64,000 nt of DNA from Saprospiraceae bacterium (GCA_016712145.1 JADJRO010000001.1:124001-188000), one strand, 5' to 3'; positions 24,822 through 34,362 are shown, counted from the first letter of the stretch. Numbers and translations are program-made. The notes: generated by a model not told the origin, from the sequence alone.

Positions 24822-26645
24822 ATGCAGGATATTCGCAACATTGCTATTATAGCACACGTCGATCACGGGAAAACCACCTTGGTGGATAAGATTTTACATC
24901 AAACTAAATTGTTCAGAGAAAATCAACAAACGGGAGAATTGATTTTGGACAACAATGAGTTGGAGCGTGAACGAGGTATTACGATTCTTGCAAAAAATGT
25001 GTCAGTCAATTATAAAGGCACCAAAATAAATATTATTGATACCCCCGGCCACGCTGATTTTGGTGGAGAAGTTGAACGGGTATTAAATATGGCAGATGGG
25101 GTGTTGCTATTGGTTGATGCATTTGAAGGGCCCATGCCACAAACTCGTTTTGTATTGCAAAAAGCCTTGAGTTTAGGTAAGAAACCCATCGTTGTAATAA
25201 ATAAAGTGGACAAGCCAAATTGTCGTCCGGAAGAGGTTCATGACCATGTTTTTGAATTGTTTTTCAATTTGGAAGCAACCGAAGAGCAATTAGATTTTCC
25301 AACCATTTACGGTTCTTCGAAGCAAGGCTGGATGGGATTGGATTACAAAACACCTACCGAAGACGTCACGCCATTATTGGATGCAATTATCGAGCACATT
25401 CCTGCTCCAGTAATTCCAGAAGGCAATTTACAAATGATGATAAGCAGTTTGGATTACTCAAATTACATCGGACGGATTGCAATCGGACGAATTCTCAGAC
25501 AAGGCATACGAATCAATCAACCGGTCTCCCTGGTTAAGCGCGATGGATCCATCATGAAATCACGGATTAAAGAATTATACACATTTGAAGGTTTGGGTAA
25601 GACGAAAGTGGAATCTGCTGAAGCCGGAGACATTTGTGCAGTATTTGGATTAGAAGATTTTGAAATCGGGGATACCATTGCTGATTTTGAAAATCCGGAA
25701 GGCCTGACTCCAATAAAAGTGGATGAGCCAACCATTTCCATGTTGTTTACCATAAATAATTCTCCATTTTTTGGTAAAGAAGGTAAATACGTTACTTCCA
25801 GGCATATTCGTGAACGTCTGGAAAAAGAATTGGAAAAGAATTTAGCACTTCGCCTGGAAGACACAGAGAGTCCGGAATCGATATTGGTCTATGGAAGAGG
25901 AATATTGCACCTTTCTGTATTAATTGAAACGATGAGACGGGAAGGCTATGAAATGCAAGTTGGACAACCTCGTGTAATAATAAAAGAAATCGATGGAGTA
26001 AAGTGTGAACCAATAGAAGTCATGACGGTAGACGTTCCTGAACAGTTTTCCGGAAAAGTAATCGAATTGGTGAGCCAACGGAAAGGGGAAATGCTTGTCA
26101 TGGAAACCAGAGGGGATTTAATTCATATTGAATTTCAAATTCCATCTAGAGGATTGATAGGCCTAAGAAATATGTTGCTCACTGCCTCTGCAGGTGAAGC
26201 CATCATTGCTCATCGATTCAAAGAATTCCAAGCCTGGAAAGGTAATATACCATCCAGATCAAACGGAGTTTTGGTGTCAAAACTAGCAGGGATGGCGACA
26301 GCCTATTCTATTAGTTATTTGCAGGATCGGGGTCGGTTTTTTATTGACCCAGGTGAAAATATTTACATCGGTCAAATTCTGGGCGAACAAATTCGACCAG
26401 GTGATTTGGTAGTTAATATTGTTGAGGGTAAAAAATTGACAAACATGCGTGCGTCAGGATCTGATGGCACCGTTCAAATTGTTCCTAAAATTAATTTTTC
26501 TTTAGAAGAGGCACTTGAATACATTCAGGAAGATGAATATGTAGAAGTAACTCCAAAATCGATTCGCCTTCGTAAAATCATTTTGGATGAAAATGAGCGT
26601 AAAAAAGCGCAAAAACGTACGGAATCTATTGAAGCAATGGCTTAA
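24822..26645 (+). CDS. typA: translational GTPase TypA/BipA
   Basis: A 607-residue ribosome-associated GTPase related to EF-G, acting in 50S assembly and stress or low-temperature growth. GTPase motifs are G1 AHVDHGKTT, switch I RGITI, G3 DTPGHADFGGEVE and G4 VINKVDKP. EF-G-like domains II, III and V follow (RIAIGRILRQG, LHLSVLIETMRREGYEM, GRGILHL). The BipA-specific C-terminal domain has RASGSDGTVQI, LEEALEYIQEDEYVEVTP and SIRLRK. Length is typical. It is a stand-alone gene with its own promoter and a terminator just after the stop. Confidence 0.95.
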   Translation: MQDIRNIAIIAHVDHGKTTLVDKILHQTKLFRENQQTGELILDNNELERERGITILAKNVSVNYKGTKINIIDTPGHADFGGEVERVLNMADGVLLLVDAFEGPMPQTRFVLQKALSLGKKPIVVINKVDKPNCRPEEVHDHVFELFFNLEATEEQLDFPTIYGSSKQGWMGLDYKTPTEDVTPLLDAIIEHIPAPVIPEGNLQMMISSLDYSNYIGRIAIGRILRQGIRINQPVSLVKRDGSIMKSRIKELYTFEGLGKTKVESAEAGDICAVFGLEDFEIGDTIADFENPEGLTPIKVDEPTISMLFTINNSPFFGKEGKYVTSRHIRERLEKELEKNLALRLEDTESPESILVYGRGILHLSVLIETMRREGYEMQVGQPRVIIKEIDGVKCEPIEVMTVDVPEQFSGKVIELVSQRKGEMLVMETRGDLIHIEFQIPSRGLIGLRNMLLTASAGEAIIAHRFKEFQAWKGNIPSRSNGVLVSKLAGMATAYSISYLQDRGRFFIDPGENIYIGQILGEQIRPGDLVVNIVEGKKLTNMRASGSDGTVQIVPKINFSLEEALEYIQEDEYVEVTPKSIRLRKIILDENERKKAQKRTESIEAMA

Positions 26646-26646
26646 A

Positions 26647-26690
26647 AAAATCCCGGAGTGATTAACCCCGGGATTGTACTTTGTTTTTTA
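26647..26690. terminator. bidirectional intrinsic terminator after typA
   Basis: AATCCCGG (26649-26656) pairs with CCGGGATT (26668-26675) around an 11-nt loop. It is flanked by an A run on the left and GTACTTTGTTTTTT on the right, so it can stop typA transcription and also the converging lipoprotein transcript. Confidence 0.75.
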
Positions 26691-27107
26691 AGGTTTTATT
26701 GTAAATTCAAATTTAGAGATTTCTTCTTCAATGCCATCTTCATGGCCCCAAACTTTTGCCTCAAGGATCCAGGTACTGTTTGCGCTAAATCCATTAGCTG
26801 TATTTAACAAAAAAGAATCAGTAAATTCATACGATCCACTTGGATCATCTACATGCTCATTGGTGGGTTTACTGTAAACTTCTATGCCGGTAGTTTTATT
26901 TAGTATTCGCACATTAATATGATGAACAGTTTCTCCGGTATGGCTTTCAAAATTAATTTGAATGTTAAAACTATCATTTAATTGATAACTGGTTTTGATC
27001 GGTTGTTCGATATGTGCGTGATAATCATAAATAAGTTGCTTGTCGTCATCTGAGCATGCAACAAAAAATAAATTTGCAAATGCAATAAAAATCAAAATAT
27101 TTTTCAT
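26688..27107 (-). CDS. lipoprotein of unknown function
   Basis: A 139-residue protein with a lipoprotein signal (FANLFFVACSDDD). The rest looks like a single beta-sandwich domain: an N-terminal YDYHAHIEQPIKTSYQLND, then alternating strands (FNIQINFESHTGE, HHINVRILN) and a C-terminal KFEFTIKP. Several His residues (HAHIE, THVHH-like positions) could bind metal, but this is speculation. It lies 9 bp downstream of the outer-membrane-type gene and is very likely co-transcribed. A specific DUF family could not be assigned with confidence. Confidence 0.55.
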   Translation of the reverse strand: MKNILIFIAFANLFFVACSDDDKQLIYDYHAHIEQPIKTSYQLNDSFNIQINFESHTGETVHHINVRILNKTTGIEVYSKPTNEHVDDPSGSYEFTDSFLLNTANGFSANSTWILEAKVWGHEDGIEEEISKFEFTIKP

Positions 27108-27116
27108 GTTAATTTT

Positions 27117-28016
27117 TTAAAATAAGTAAGTTAATTGAATTGAAAATTTGTTTTTTAACGTGGCGTTGCCACCTGAATACTTTTGATCAAGCGCAAATGC
27201 GCTTGAAATACTCAATAAATAATTTGTATAGTTTAGATTTAATCCGGCATCAATATAATGACCTCGACCTCCTGTGCCTTCGACAGGGCGATTGTTTTTA
27301 TATTGATCTGAACCAATATGCTCAAAGTAATACCCTGCAAATGGGATTATTTTAAGCTGTTTGGCAATAGTTGTTTCAAAATAATACAATGATTGAAACT
27401 GAAATGGGTTTCCAAATTTATACCCATATTTTGAATTCGACAGAAAGGTATAATTAGCATTTAATACGAGTCCGTTGATTGCATTTGAAAATGCGCATTT
27501 TGGATTCAGGCTCAAACCCCAAGCTCCGTTTGATAAATTGAAGTTTTCGGGTAAATTCAAATCATGTATTGCGGCATTGTATTTTCCAATCGGAATTTTA
27601 ATTTGTGAGGCAATTTCAAAATACAATTTGTAAGACTCATTAAATAATTTACGATTTACAAGTTCGTATGCAGCACCTGCTTTCAAATCTCCAATTCCGT
27701 GGATTGAATTCTTTTGGTCGGACTCTATGCGCTGGTTATTTTGGAAAGCAATATCGGCATATAAGCGAAGTTTGCTACGTAAATAATAGGAGCCATTTAA
27801 TTCAAATCCTTGAAAACGGTCTTTTATCAAACGGCTTGACAATCCGGTAACTTCAAAAGAGGTATTTGAGTACCGGAATCCGATACTATTCCGATGCAAA
27901 TTAGTAAGTAAACCCATATTGGAATGTGGGATACTGCATCCGCAGATATCACATGCATTTAAACCAGATAAATACAACATAGAACCCAGACAGATTGCTA
28001 GAATCTTCTTGTTCAT
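27117..28016 (-). CDS. outer-membrane beta-barrel-type protein with N-terminal CDICGC motif
   Basis: A 299-residue exported protein. The signal peptide (MNKKILAICLGSMLYLSGLN) is followed at once by ACDICGCSI, then alternating amphipathic strands to the end (NSIGFRYSNTSFEV, KLRLYADIAFQ, LKAGAAYEL) and a terminal aromatic strand (KFSIQLTYLF) typical of barrels. The CDICGC motif after the signal peptide recurs in Bacteroidota outer-membrane proteins of unknown role; metal or thiol chemistry is possible. The start at 28016 is preferred over 28040. It is the third or fourth gene of a unit running from the two-component system. Confidence 0.6.
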   Translation of the reverse strand: MNKKILAICLGSMLYLSGLNACDICGCSIPHSNMGLLTNLHRNSIGFRYSNTSFEVTGLSSRLIKDRFQGFELNGSYYLRSKLRLYADIAFQNNQRIESDQKNSIHGIGDLKAGAAYELVNRKLFNESYKLYFEIASQIKIPIGKYNAAIHDLNLPENFNLSNGAWGLSLNPKCAFSNAINGLVLNANYTFLSNSKYGYKFGNPFQFQSLYYFETTIAKQLKIIPFAGYYFEHIGSDQYKNNRPVEGTGGRGHYIDAGLNLNYTNYLLSISSAFALDQKYSGGNATLKNKFSIQLTYLF

Positions 28017-28173
28017 AGAACTTTTTTTATTATTCAACAAAAATTTATATCAAAATGCACTAATTAAATTCACCACCAAAAGCCATTTAGTCTAGGCAGT
28101 AATTTCTTAAACTTTTAAAAATGAAACGTTTAAAAAATTCAATACGAAGGATAAAGGTTTTTTAGCGATTCAT

Positions 28174-28542
28174 TTATACCTCTGGAGGGATGTCAATTGC
28201 AAGTTGATATTGGTGGGAATGTGGATATAAATAATTCGAATTTAATTTACGAATCGGAATTTCTAAATTTATGGATTGAAGAGTAGCCGTAGGTGTAAAA
28301 AGGGTAAGTGAATTGCTTAATTCAAGTAACCAGGCAGTTTGATTTTGTTTTTTCTTCTGCTCAAGCAGTTTCTGTTTTAAGTAACATTTGCCATGGCATT
28401 TTTTCTGTGGCTTGTTTTTGTTTACACAGACTGTCTGCTCGATTGTTTGTTGGTTTAGTTTATAGAAGCTAAAAGCAATAAAACCTTGCATCCCTGATGC
28501 AACCAATAAAATAGAAAAACAGAGGGCAAATGCTTTAATCAC
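28174..28542 (-). CDS. small membrane protein with Cys-rich CVNKNKPQKKCHGKCYL motif
   Basis: A 122-residue protein with one N-terminal membrane segment (residues 4-27). A Cys/Lys/His cluster follows (VCVNKNK, KKCHGKCYLKQKL) and a Pro/His-rich end (YPHSHQYQLAIDIPPEV). The same C-N-x-K...C-x-G-x-C arrangement occurs in small Bacteroidota proteins encoded near metal-related transport genes. Metal binding is plausible but unproven. It starts 56 bp after the haloperoxidase-like gene on the same strand. The 157-bp gap to the next gene (28017-28173) has no gene or clear promoter. Confidence 0.5.
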   Translation of the reverse strand: MIKAFALCFSILLVASGMQGFIAFSFYKLNQQTIEQTVCVNKNKPQKKCHGKCYLKQKLLEQKKKQNQTAWLLELSNSLTLFTPTATLQSINLEIPIRKLNSNYLYPHSHQYQLAIDIPPEV

Positions 28543-28598
28543 AATTTATAATTGCTAATCCAAAGGTATCACATTCCTTTGTCAGAAAAGGAATTAAA

Positions 28599-29993
28599 TT
28601 ATTTATAAGGAAGAATAATCTTGTTTGAAAATTTGAAAAGCACTGACTTTTTTCCAACCAAAAAGCCCAGTCGCAAACCTTCTTCACAATCCATTCTAAA
28701 ATGGACTCCCAGGGGGATTCTTGAAAATGCATTTTCAAAAGCCATTTCATAAAACGAATGAAATTTACGAGGAGTCCCCATAAATTCATCTCGGCCTTCA
28801 TGGCTATGATCAACCATTGCATAGTCCCCTCCATACAAAGAAGTTAATACCTCAGAAGCGGCAGCTCCGAAAATTGAATGTCCTGATGGATAAGAAGGAA
28901 AGGGTGGTGTATGAAATAAGGGTTGCCAATCTTTATTAAAGACTTTGTGGATATAAGATTCAGGCCTCTCTAGGTTGTATAGATATTTTGAATTCCAACA
29001 GGATATGGAAGCATCTGTGAGTGCAATGCCAATTTTCAAATAAGTTTCGAGTGTTTTTTCAATAGAAGGCAATTCATTACATATTACCTGATTTGTGATT
29101 GAAATCCACCGAGAACTTGGTGTAAAAGTTAAGCCGGGATGGTCATCACTCCAAAATTCAGCAATCCATTTGTTTTCAAATGAAAGTGGAGAACTAATTG
29201 TCAATACTTCTAAGGCTTCAGTATAATATTCCGATCCAACCAAAGTAGAATACTCTGGTAAAGGTTTAGCTATAAAATCTTTTAAATTGATTACAAAAGG
29301 CCTGACCTTGCCCCAGTAGGGAAGCAATGGAGGCATAGGCAATTCCTCGGATATTTGCCATTTACCTTCTTCTTTTACAGCTGTATATTGTTTATCATAA
29401 ATATGTAAATAAGCTTGATGTCCAATAGTATCTAATGTAGAGTAATCGTAAATTGAATTCGCAATGGAATTCCCAAATAACTTGGAGCTTTCAATTTGAG
29501 ATTTCGTATAATGCTTTATTAAATACTGATCCCATTTTAAAAATAGGGCCTCGGAATGATTATATACTTCAGTTGGAGCTGTAAGGTAAAATCTTGCAAA
29601 CATTTTACGATAACAGGCATTTAAAGCAGCTTGTAAAATGTATGGTTCATTGCCATGAAAATTAATGCTCTTATAACCGGGAAGAAATTGCTCTAAGGAG
29701 TTAAGATCTCCTTTAAAAACTGGCCGGGCACTTTCAATGCCTGCAATCCCTATATAGCCAAATGTTCTTGCTGAAATCGAACCTCTATACCCTTCTGAAT
29801 AACGATCAGCTTCTAAGAAAAAATTATACCAGTCAACGATAAGTTCTGTTGTTTTGTCAGAATACGATTTATTTGGAGCCAAACAAGCATACCAACCAAT
29901 TGCAGCGATTATCAACAAAGAAAAAATACTGAGAACCAGCGATTGACGCCAATTCTCTTGTATTCTTTGTTTTATTTTTCGTAGGGCAAGCAC
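28599..29993 (-). CDS. vanadium-dependent haloperoxidase / PAP2-like protein, membrane-anchored
   Basis: A 464-residue protein with one N-terminal transmembrane anchor (residues 18-38). The all-helical PAP2/haloperoxidase fold follows. Vanadate/phosphate-pocket motifs are visible: YNLERPESYI, PSYPSGHSIFGAA with the acid-base His, and FSRIPLGVHFRMDCEEG with Arg and the apical His. The family either oxidises halides with hydrogen peroxide or dephosphorylates; the sequence does not decide which. It is about 45% alike by eye to the lipoprotein at 32338-33735. It follows the histidine kinase by 15 bp. Confidence 0.82.
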   Translation of the reverse strand: MLALRKIKQRIQENWRQSLVLSIFSLLIIAAIGWYACLAPNKSYSDKTTELIVDWYNFFLEADRYSEGYRGSISARTFGYIGIAGIESARPVFKGDLNSLEQFLPGYKSINFHGNEPYILQAALNACYRKMFARFYLTAPTEVYNHSEALFLKWDQYLIKHYTKSQIESSKLFGNSIANSIYDYSTLDTIGHQAYLHIYDKQYTAVKEEGKWQISEELPMPPLLPYWGKVRPFVINLKDFIAKPLPEYSTLVGSEYYTEALEVLTISSPLSFENKWIAEFWSDDHPGLTFTPSSRWISITNQVICNELPSIEKTLETYLKIGIALTDASISCWNSKYLYNLERPESYIHKVFNKDWQPLFHTPPFPSYPSGHSIFGAAASEVLTSLYGGDYAMVDHSHEGRDEFMGTPRKFHSFYEMAFENAFSRIPLGVHFRMDCEEGLRLGFLVGKKSVLFKFSNKIILPYK

Positions 29994-30008
29994 GAGATGG
30001 ATTAGCGT

Positions 30009-31442
30009 TTAATTGTATTGTAATTCAAGCTGAGATTTGGTCTGTAAGACCATGGTTTTAACAGGGAGTTGATTTGGTTGGCTTTCAATAGAAGTAAAAA
30101 GCAGTCTAAATATAGTTCCACCTTCTACGCCGGGAATTACATTCATTTGGATTTTATGAATTTTTAATATAGAAGATACCAAGGATAAGCCAATACCGGA
30201 ACCTTTTATAACAGATGTTTGTGGACTCCGATAAAATGGTTCAAAAATATAAGGCAGATCGGCTTCATTAATACCAGGTCCATTGTCTACGATATCAATT
30301 TGAATTTGTTGATTCAGTTGACAATCCATCAATACTTTTATTTTATGGTCAGGACTAAATTTACATCCATTTTCCATTAAGTTTATAAGAGCCGTTTTTA
30401 TCAACGCCTCATTTGCTTTGATTACAAGATTTCGTTCATTTTCGGGTAAATTAAAAATCTCAAAATGAATCTTATAATCTGAATGGGATTTAACAAGTTG
30501 AGACTTTACCTGCCAAACCAATTCATCGATTCTGATTTCACCAAACTCAACTACATTTTGATCGGAGGTGATTCGGGCAAGCTGCATTAGTTTGTTGGAA
30601 ACTTCATTTAAATTTTTAGTGTCTTCTAAAATTGAATTAAGGGTCTCTTTATATTGTTGGGTACTGCGTTCATTTTGTAAGCTTACTTCAATTTGACTAA
30701 TAATTACACTCAAGGGATTTTTTAATTCATGAGAGATATTAGAAAGAAATAATTTTTGTGTAACAAAAGCTTTCTGAATTCGATCCAATAGATTATTAAA
30801 TGTGACGACAAGTCGAGACAGTTCATCGTTTTGATTATGAATTTTTAATCGATGACTCATATCCGTTGGCAGAATGGCTTCGAGTTCATTCATAATATGA
30901 TTAACCGGAGCCAATGCTTGCCCTGCAAAAATCCATCCACCAATAGCAACAAGTATAATAAACAAAATAAAAACGAACATTAATATTTTGGTCAGATCAT
31001 TGAGATGTTCAGATTTAAATACAGCTTCTGCAACGACTACATAGTTATTGTTTGATTTGTCTCGATACACTAAACCAAGTGCATTAAAGGATTCTCTGTT
31101 AAAACGATATTCTCCGGAGCTTTTAATCTCAGCCAATTTTCCGGCATCCAAAAATTCAGAACCTGGATTAAAACTATAAATACGTTTGTTGTCCTGATTA
31201 TAGATGGTTATATTTTCTGTATAGATTGATAAATTCGGATTGGACTCATTCTTTTTTTCATTATACAGTATTTCATGACCGACTATCATGTCGGCTGTCA
31301 TGATAGCTTTAGATTTTAAATTGCCATAAAAATCATCACGGACCTGCTCTTCAAATTCAAAATGAATAAACATCAATGCAAATACCATAATGATTGCAAC
31401 GATCAGAATAAATTGTATGGTAAGCCTTCGACGAATTTGCAT
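30009..31442 (-). CDS. sensor histidine kinase
   Basis: A 477-residue two-component sensor. One transmembrane helix lies at 8-28 and a second at about 150-172, with a sensor loop of about 120 residues between them. HAMP follows at about 175-225. The phospho-acceptor His is in FLSNISHELKNPLSVI, the N box in LINLMENGCKFSPD, G1 in DIVDNGPGI and G2 in KGSGIGLSLV. The kinase domain is complete. It follows its response regulator by 41 bp and precedes the haloperoxidase-like gene, which is probably one of its targets. Confidence 0.92.
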   Translation of the reverse strand: MQIRRRLTIQFILIVAIIMVFALMFIHFEFEEQVRDDFYGNLKSKAIMTADMIVGHEILYNEKKNESNPNLSIYTENITIYNQDNKRIYSFNPGSEFLDAGKLAEIKSSGEYRFNRESFNALGLVYRDKSNNNYVVVAEAVFKSEHLNDLTKILMFVFILFIILVAIGGWIFAGQALAPVNHIMNELEAILPTDMSHRLKIHNQNDELSRLVVTFNNLLDRIQKAFVTQKLFLSNISHELKNPLSVIISQIEVSLQNERSTQQYKETLNSILEDTKNLNEVSNKLMQLARITSDQNVVEFGEIRIDELVWQVKSQLVKSHSDYKIHFEIFNLPENERNLVIKANEALIKTALINLMENGCKFSPDHKIKVLMDCQLNQQIQIDIVDNGPGINEADLPYIFEPFYRSPQTSVIKGSGIGLSLVSSILKIHKIQMNVIPGVEGGTIFRLLFTSIESQPNQLPVKTMVLQTKSQLELQYN

Positions 31443-31483
31443 AGTTAAACAGATGTTTGGTGAATTGGATTGAAAGCCATGTA

Positions 31484-32164
31484 TTAATTCTCCAATTTAA
31501 AAATATATCCAGCACCAAATATAGTGTGTATCAACCTCTTAGCAAAAGGGCGGTCCATTTTATTTCTTAAATAATTGATGTAAACTTCAATCATATTGGT
31601 ATTGGTATCAAAGTGAATGTCCCAAACTTTTTCAGCAATTTCAGCTTTCGAAATAACCCGACCCTGATGTCTTAAAAAGTACTCTAAAAGGGCAAATTCC
31701 TTTGGAGTCAGGTCTATTTTCTTATTGGACCTGTAAAATTCCTTGGCATCAATGTCCATCCGAACGTCCTCGAAAACCAAAATTTGATTTGCCTGAGTTC
31801 TTCCCTTGCCTCGCCTTGAAAGCGCTTTCACCCGCGCAAGCAATTCTTTAAATTCAAAGGGTTTAACCAAATAATCATCTGCTCCAGCTTCCAGACCTTC
31901 CACTGTATTATTTGTACCGGCGAGGGCTGTTAATAAAATTACAGGGGTACTTTGATTCTTTTTCCGCAAGGATTTGACGAGTTCTAAACCACTGAGATTT
32001 GGCATTACAATATCTGAAATGATTACGTCGTAGTCATTTTCCAGCGCCAATCGAAGTCCATTTAAGCCTTCATGGGCTAAATCAACCGAGATCTGATTTT
32101 CTTCAAAACCTTGTTTTAAGGCTTCTATAGCTTTTAATTCGTCTTCAATTACAAGTACTTTCAT
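31484..32164 (-). CDS. OmpR-family response regulator
   Basis: A 226-residue DNA-binding regulator. The receiver domain (1-120) has acidic residues EDE near the N-terminus, the phospho-acceptor Asp in YDVIISDIVMPNLSG, Thr in VILLTALAG and Lys in YLVKPFEF. A winged helix-turn-helix domain (130-225) follows: IDLTPKEFALLEYFLRHQG, then NMIEVYINYLRNKMD and TIFGAGYIF. It is first in the minus-strand unit with the sensor kinase and divergent from the second haloperoxidase-like gene 173 bp away. That gap probably carries its binding sites. Confidence 0.93.
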   Translation of the reverse strand: MKVLVIEDELKAIEALKQGFEENQISVDLAHEGLNGLRLALENDYDVIISDIVMPNLSGLELVKSLRKKNQSTPVILLTALAGTNNTVEGLEAGADDYLVKPFEFKELLARVKALSRRGKGRTQANQILVFEDVRMDIDAKEFYRSNKKIDLTPKEFALLEYFLRHQGRVISKAEIAEKVWDIHFDTNTNMIEVYINYLRNKMDRPFAKRLIHTIFGAGYIFKLEN

Positions 32165-32290
32165 GAAATTATTTCAGGGCGAAAACCAAATATCGATAAG
32201 GTCATCCATGTTTTCAAATGTTAATTCGATTTTAAGGAAATTCTAATTAGATTCTAAAAGCTTCTTAAGCCACACGGTTCTGAAGCAAAT

Positions 32291-32298
32291 TATCTTTG
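32291..32298 (+). promoter_or_regulatory. -7 box (TATCTTTG) for the haloperoxidase-like lipoprotein
   Basis: An exact TAnnTTTG, 40 bp before the ATG at 32338, within the 173-bp divergent gap shared with the response regulator gene. Confidence 0.45.
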
Positions 32299-32337
32299 TC
32301 CTTCGAACGAAATATTTATTAATATCATTTCTAATCT

Positions 32338-33735
32338 ATGAAAATCAAGCAGTTATTATCATTATTTCTTCTTTCTGCAAGTTTGGTTTTGTTATATAGT
32401 TCTTGCAGTAAAGATGATGACAAAAAATCAGATTCTGAAAACCTCGTTTCTGATTATAATGCAAATGCAACTTTGGAATGGAATAAAATATTCCTTGAAA
32501 TTGAGCGCTATGCTGCAGGTTACAGACCGGGACCAGCGCCAAGATCTTTGGGTTTAATGGGATTGGCATGTTACGAAGCATTAATTACTGGGATGCCAGA
32601 ATATAATTCGATTGCAAGCCGTTACCCTGGATTGAACATTCCAAAAGCTGCTGATGGTACAAAATATCACTGGCCAACTGTAGTGCATTCAATCTACACC
32701 ACGATGATTCCTAAATTTTTTCCTGACATTAAACCAGAAGTAAAAATTCGGGTAGATGGTTTGATCAGCAGCCAGAATGCAAAATTTTTAGCTGAAGCTG
32801 GGCAAGAAACCTACAATACTTCAAAAGCTTTTGGTAATGAAGTGGGCTTAGCCGTTTGGAATTGGTCAACAACCGACTTTTACGGTCATGATCATTACAA
32901 AGATCCATTTGGTACTTATGATTGGGCGACTCATTACAGAGGTCCTGGTGATTGGAAACCAACAGTGCCAGGCCCAACAAAACCAATGGGTGCTATTTAT
33001 GGAAAAGCAAGAACATTTGCTATTACTGAAACTGAAAAAATCTGTTTACCTCCTTCTGCCTATTTTATGCAATATTCAGAAAATCCAAATTCTGAGTACT
33101 ACTCACAGGCATTACAAGTTTATACTAAAACAGCTTCTAATTACCAAACAGAATGGATTGGCGAATTCTGGAGTGATGACTTATTAAATCTTACATTTAG
33201 CCCTGGACCACGTTGGCTTGCAGTTGCAAACCAAATTATTCAAATTGAAAAGTCTAATTTAGAAACAGCTACAGTTGCTTATGTAAAATGTGGTATGGCT
33301 TTAAGTGATGCAGCCGTGGGCGCATGGAATTCAAAGTATATATATAACGTAGAACGCCCAGCGACTTATATTTTAAAGGTAATCGATCCAAATTACAAAC
33401 CTAATTTGAATAATCCTTTAACAGGCGATATCGGTTTTACTCCACCATTTCCAGCATATCCTTCTGGTCACTCTACAATGGGTGCAGCTGCTGCTGAAGC
33501 ATTGGCCAGTGTGTTCGGGTATGCGTACTCTATGACGGACAGATGTCATGAAAACAGAACAGAATTTGAAGGCAAACCAAGAAGTTTTGGAAGCCTTTAT
33601 GAAATGGCTCTTGAAAATGCATGGTCACGCGTATTATTGGGCGTACACTGGAGAATGGACTGTGACGAAGGTGTAAACTTTGGTACAAAAATAGGTAGAG
33701 CAGTAAACAACCTGCCTTGGAAGAAGAAAGAATAA
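32338..33735 (+). CDS. vanadium-dependent haloperoxidase / PAP2-like lipoprotein
   Basis: A 465-residue paralogue of the 28599-29993 product. It has a lipoprotein signal with LLYSSCSKDDDKK, so it should be anchored in the periplasm or on the surface. The fold motifs match: YNVERPATYILKV, PAYPSGHSTMGAAAAEAL and AWSRVLLGVHWRMDCDEG. Shared blocks include GEFWSDD (EFWSDDLLNLTF) and WNSKYIYN before the pocket. Halide oxidation versus phosphatase activity cannot be told. It is divergent from the two-component system and ends in a strong terminator. Confidence 0.85.
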   Translation: MKIKQLLSLFLLSASLVLLYSSCSKDDDKKSDSENLVSDYNANATLEWNKIFLEIERYAAGYRPGPAPRSLGLMGLACYEALITGMPEYNSIASRYPGLNIPKAADGTKYHWPTVVHSIYTTMIPKFFPDIKPEVKIRVDGLISSQNAKFLAEAGQETYNTSKAFGNEVGLAVWNWSTTDFYGHDHYKDPFGTYDWATHYRGPGDWKPTVPGPTKPMGAIYGKARTFAITETEKICLPPSAYFMQYSENPNSEYYSQALQVYTKTASNYQTEWIGEFWSDDLLNLTFSPGPRWLAVANQIIQIEKSNLETATVAYVKCGMALSDAAVGAWNSKYIYNVERPATYILKVIDPNYKPNLNNPLTGDIGFTPPFPAYPSGHSTMGAAAAEALASVFGYAYSMTDRCHENRTEFEGKPRSFGSLYEMALENAWSRVLLGVHWRMDCDEGVNFGTKIGRAVNNLPWKKKE

Positions 33736-33760
33736 TTTCGTAAATATTAGATCTTAATAT

Positions 33761-33797
33761 AAAAGAGGTTGAATGTTACATTCAACCTCTTTTATAT
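33761..33797 (+). terminator. intrinsic terminator of the haloperoxidase-like lipoprotein gene
   Basis: A perfect 15-bp stem (33761-33775 with 33779-33793) around a TTA loop, with an A run before and a T-rich tail (TTTTATATTA) after. Confidence 0.85.
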
Positions 33798-33872
33798 TAG
33801 TTAAACAGGATTCCCCCAGTTTATTAATTACTTTTTGTATGTAATTTTAATCCTAATTTTAATATTAATAAA

Positions 33873-34346
33873 ATGACATTCCATTCTAAATATTCAACAC
33901 CAATTTATTTAGCAATCATCTGCTTAAGTTGCTTGTTTTTTTGTAAAAACAACCCAAAAGAAGAATTGAAATATTATGGAACAGGAGCAATTAGTAAAAG
34001 GACCCAATTGATCAACAACAAAAAGGAAGGGGAAATGATTGATTATTATGCAGATGGTAAAATTAGATCCGTGCGCTTGTTTGAAAATGATTTTCAAACC
34101 GGTAAAAGCACATTTTATTATCCACAAGGCTCCGTTGAAGAGGTACAATATTTTGAAAAGGACAAACAAAATGGAGGTGATACCAGCTTTTATGAAAATG
34201 GTAAAATTAAATTAATCGTTGAATATAAAGATGGCTTAAAAAATGGATATGTGCGAAAATTTGACTCGACCGGCACACAATATTTTTTTGCTAAGTATGA
34301 TATGGAAAATCTTGTCGAGGTAAATGGGATGACATTGCAAAAATGA
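33873..34346 (+). CDS. MORN-repeat-like lipoprotein
   Basis: A 157-residue protein with a lipoprotein-type signal (CLSCLFFCKNN). Three to four MORN-variant repeats follow: YYADGKIRSVRLFENDFQTG, FYYPQGSVEEVQYFEKDKQNG, and FYENGKIKLIVEYKDGLKNG. Related proteins are often named 'YwqK-family antitoxin', but nothing here shows a toxin-antitoxin role. Most are surface or periplasmic proteins of unknown function. It is monocistronic and converges with the DUF1003 gene 16 bp away. Confidence 0.7.
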   Translation: MTFHSKYSTPIYLAIICLSCLFFCKNNPKEELKYYGTGAISKRTQLINNKKEGEMIDYYADGKIRSVRLFENDFQTGKSTFYYPQGSVEEVQYFEKDKQNGGDTSFYENGKIKLIVEYKDGLKNGYVRKFDSTGTQYFFAKYDMENLVEVNGMTLQK

Positions 34347-34362
34347 GTGTAGAAGTACTAAT

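Noticed and set aside
28599..33735. Calling the two PAP2-fold proteins acid phosphatases outright
   Set aside because: The length, layout and pocket motifs fit the vanadium haloperoxidase branch better, but the sequence alone does not decide activity.
33873..34346. Toxin-antitoxin system based on the MORN/YwqK-like lipoprotein
   Set aside because: No toxin-like partner is adjacent and the protein is exported; the name is inherited from a loose family label.
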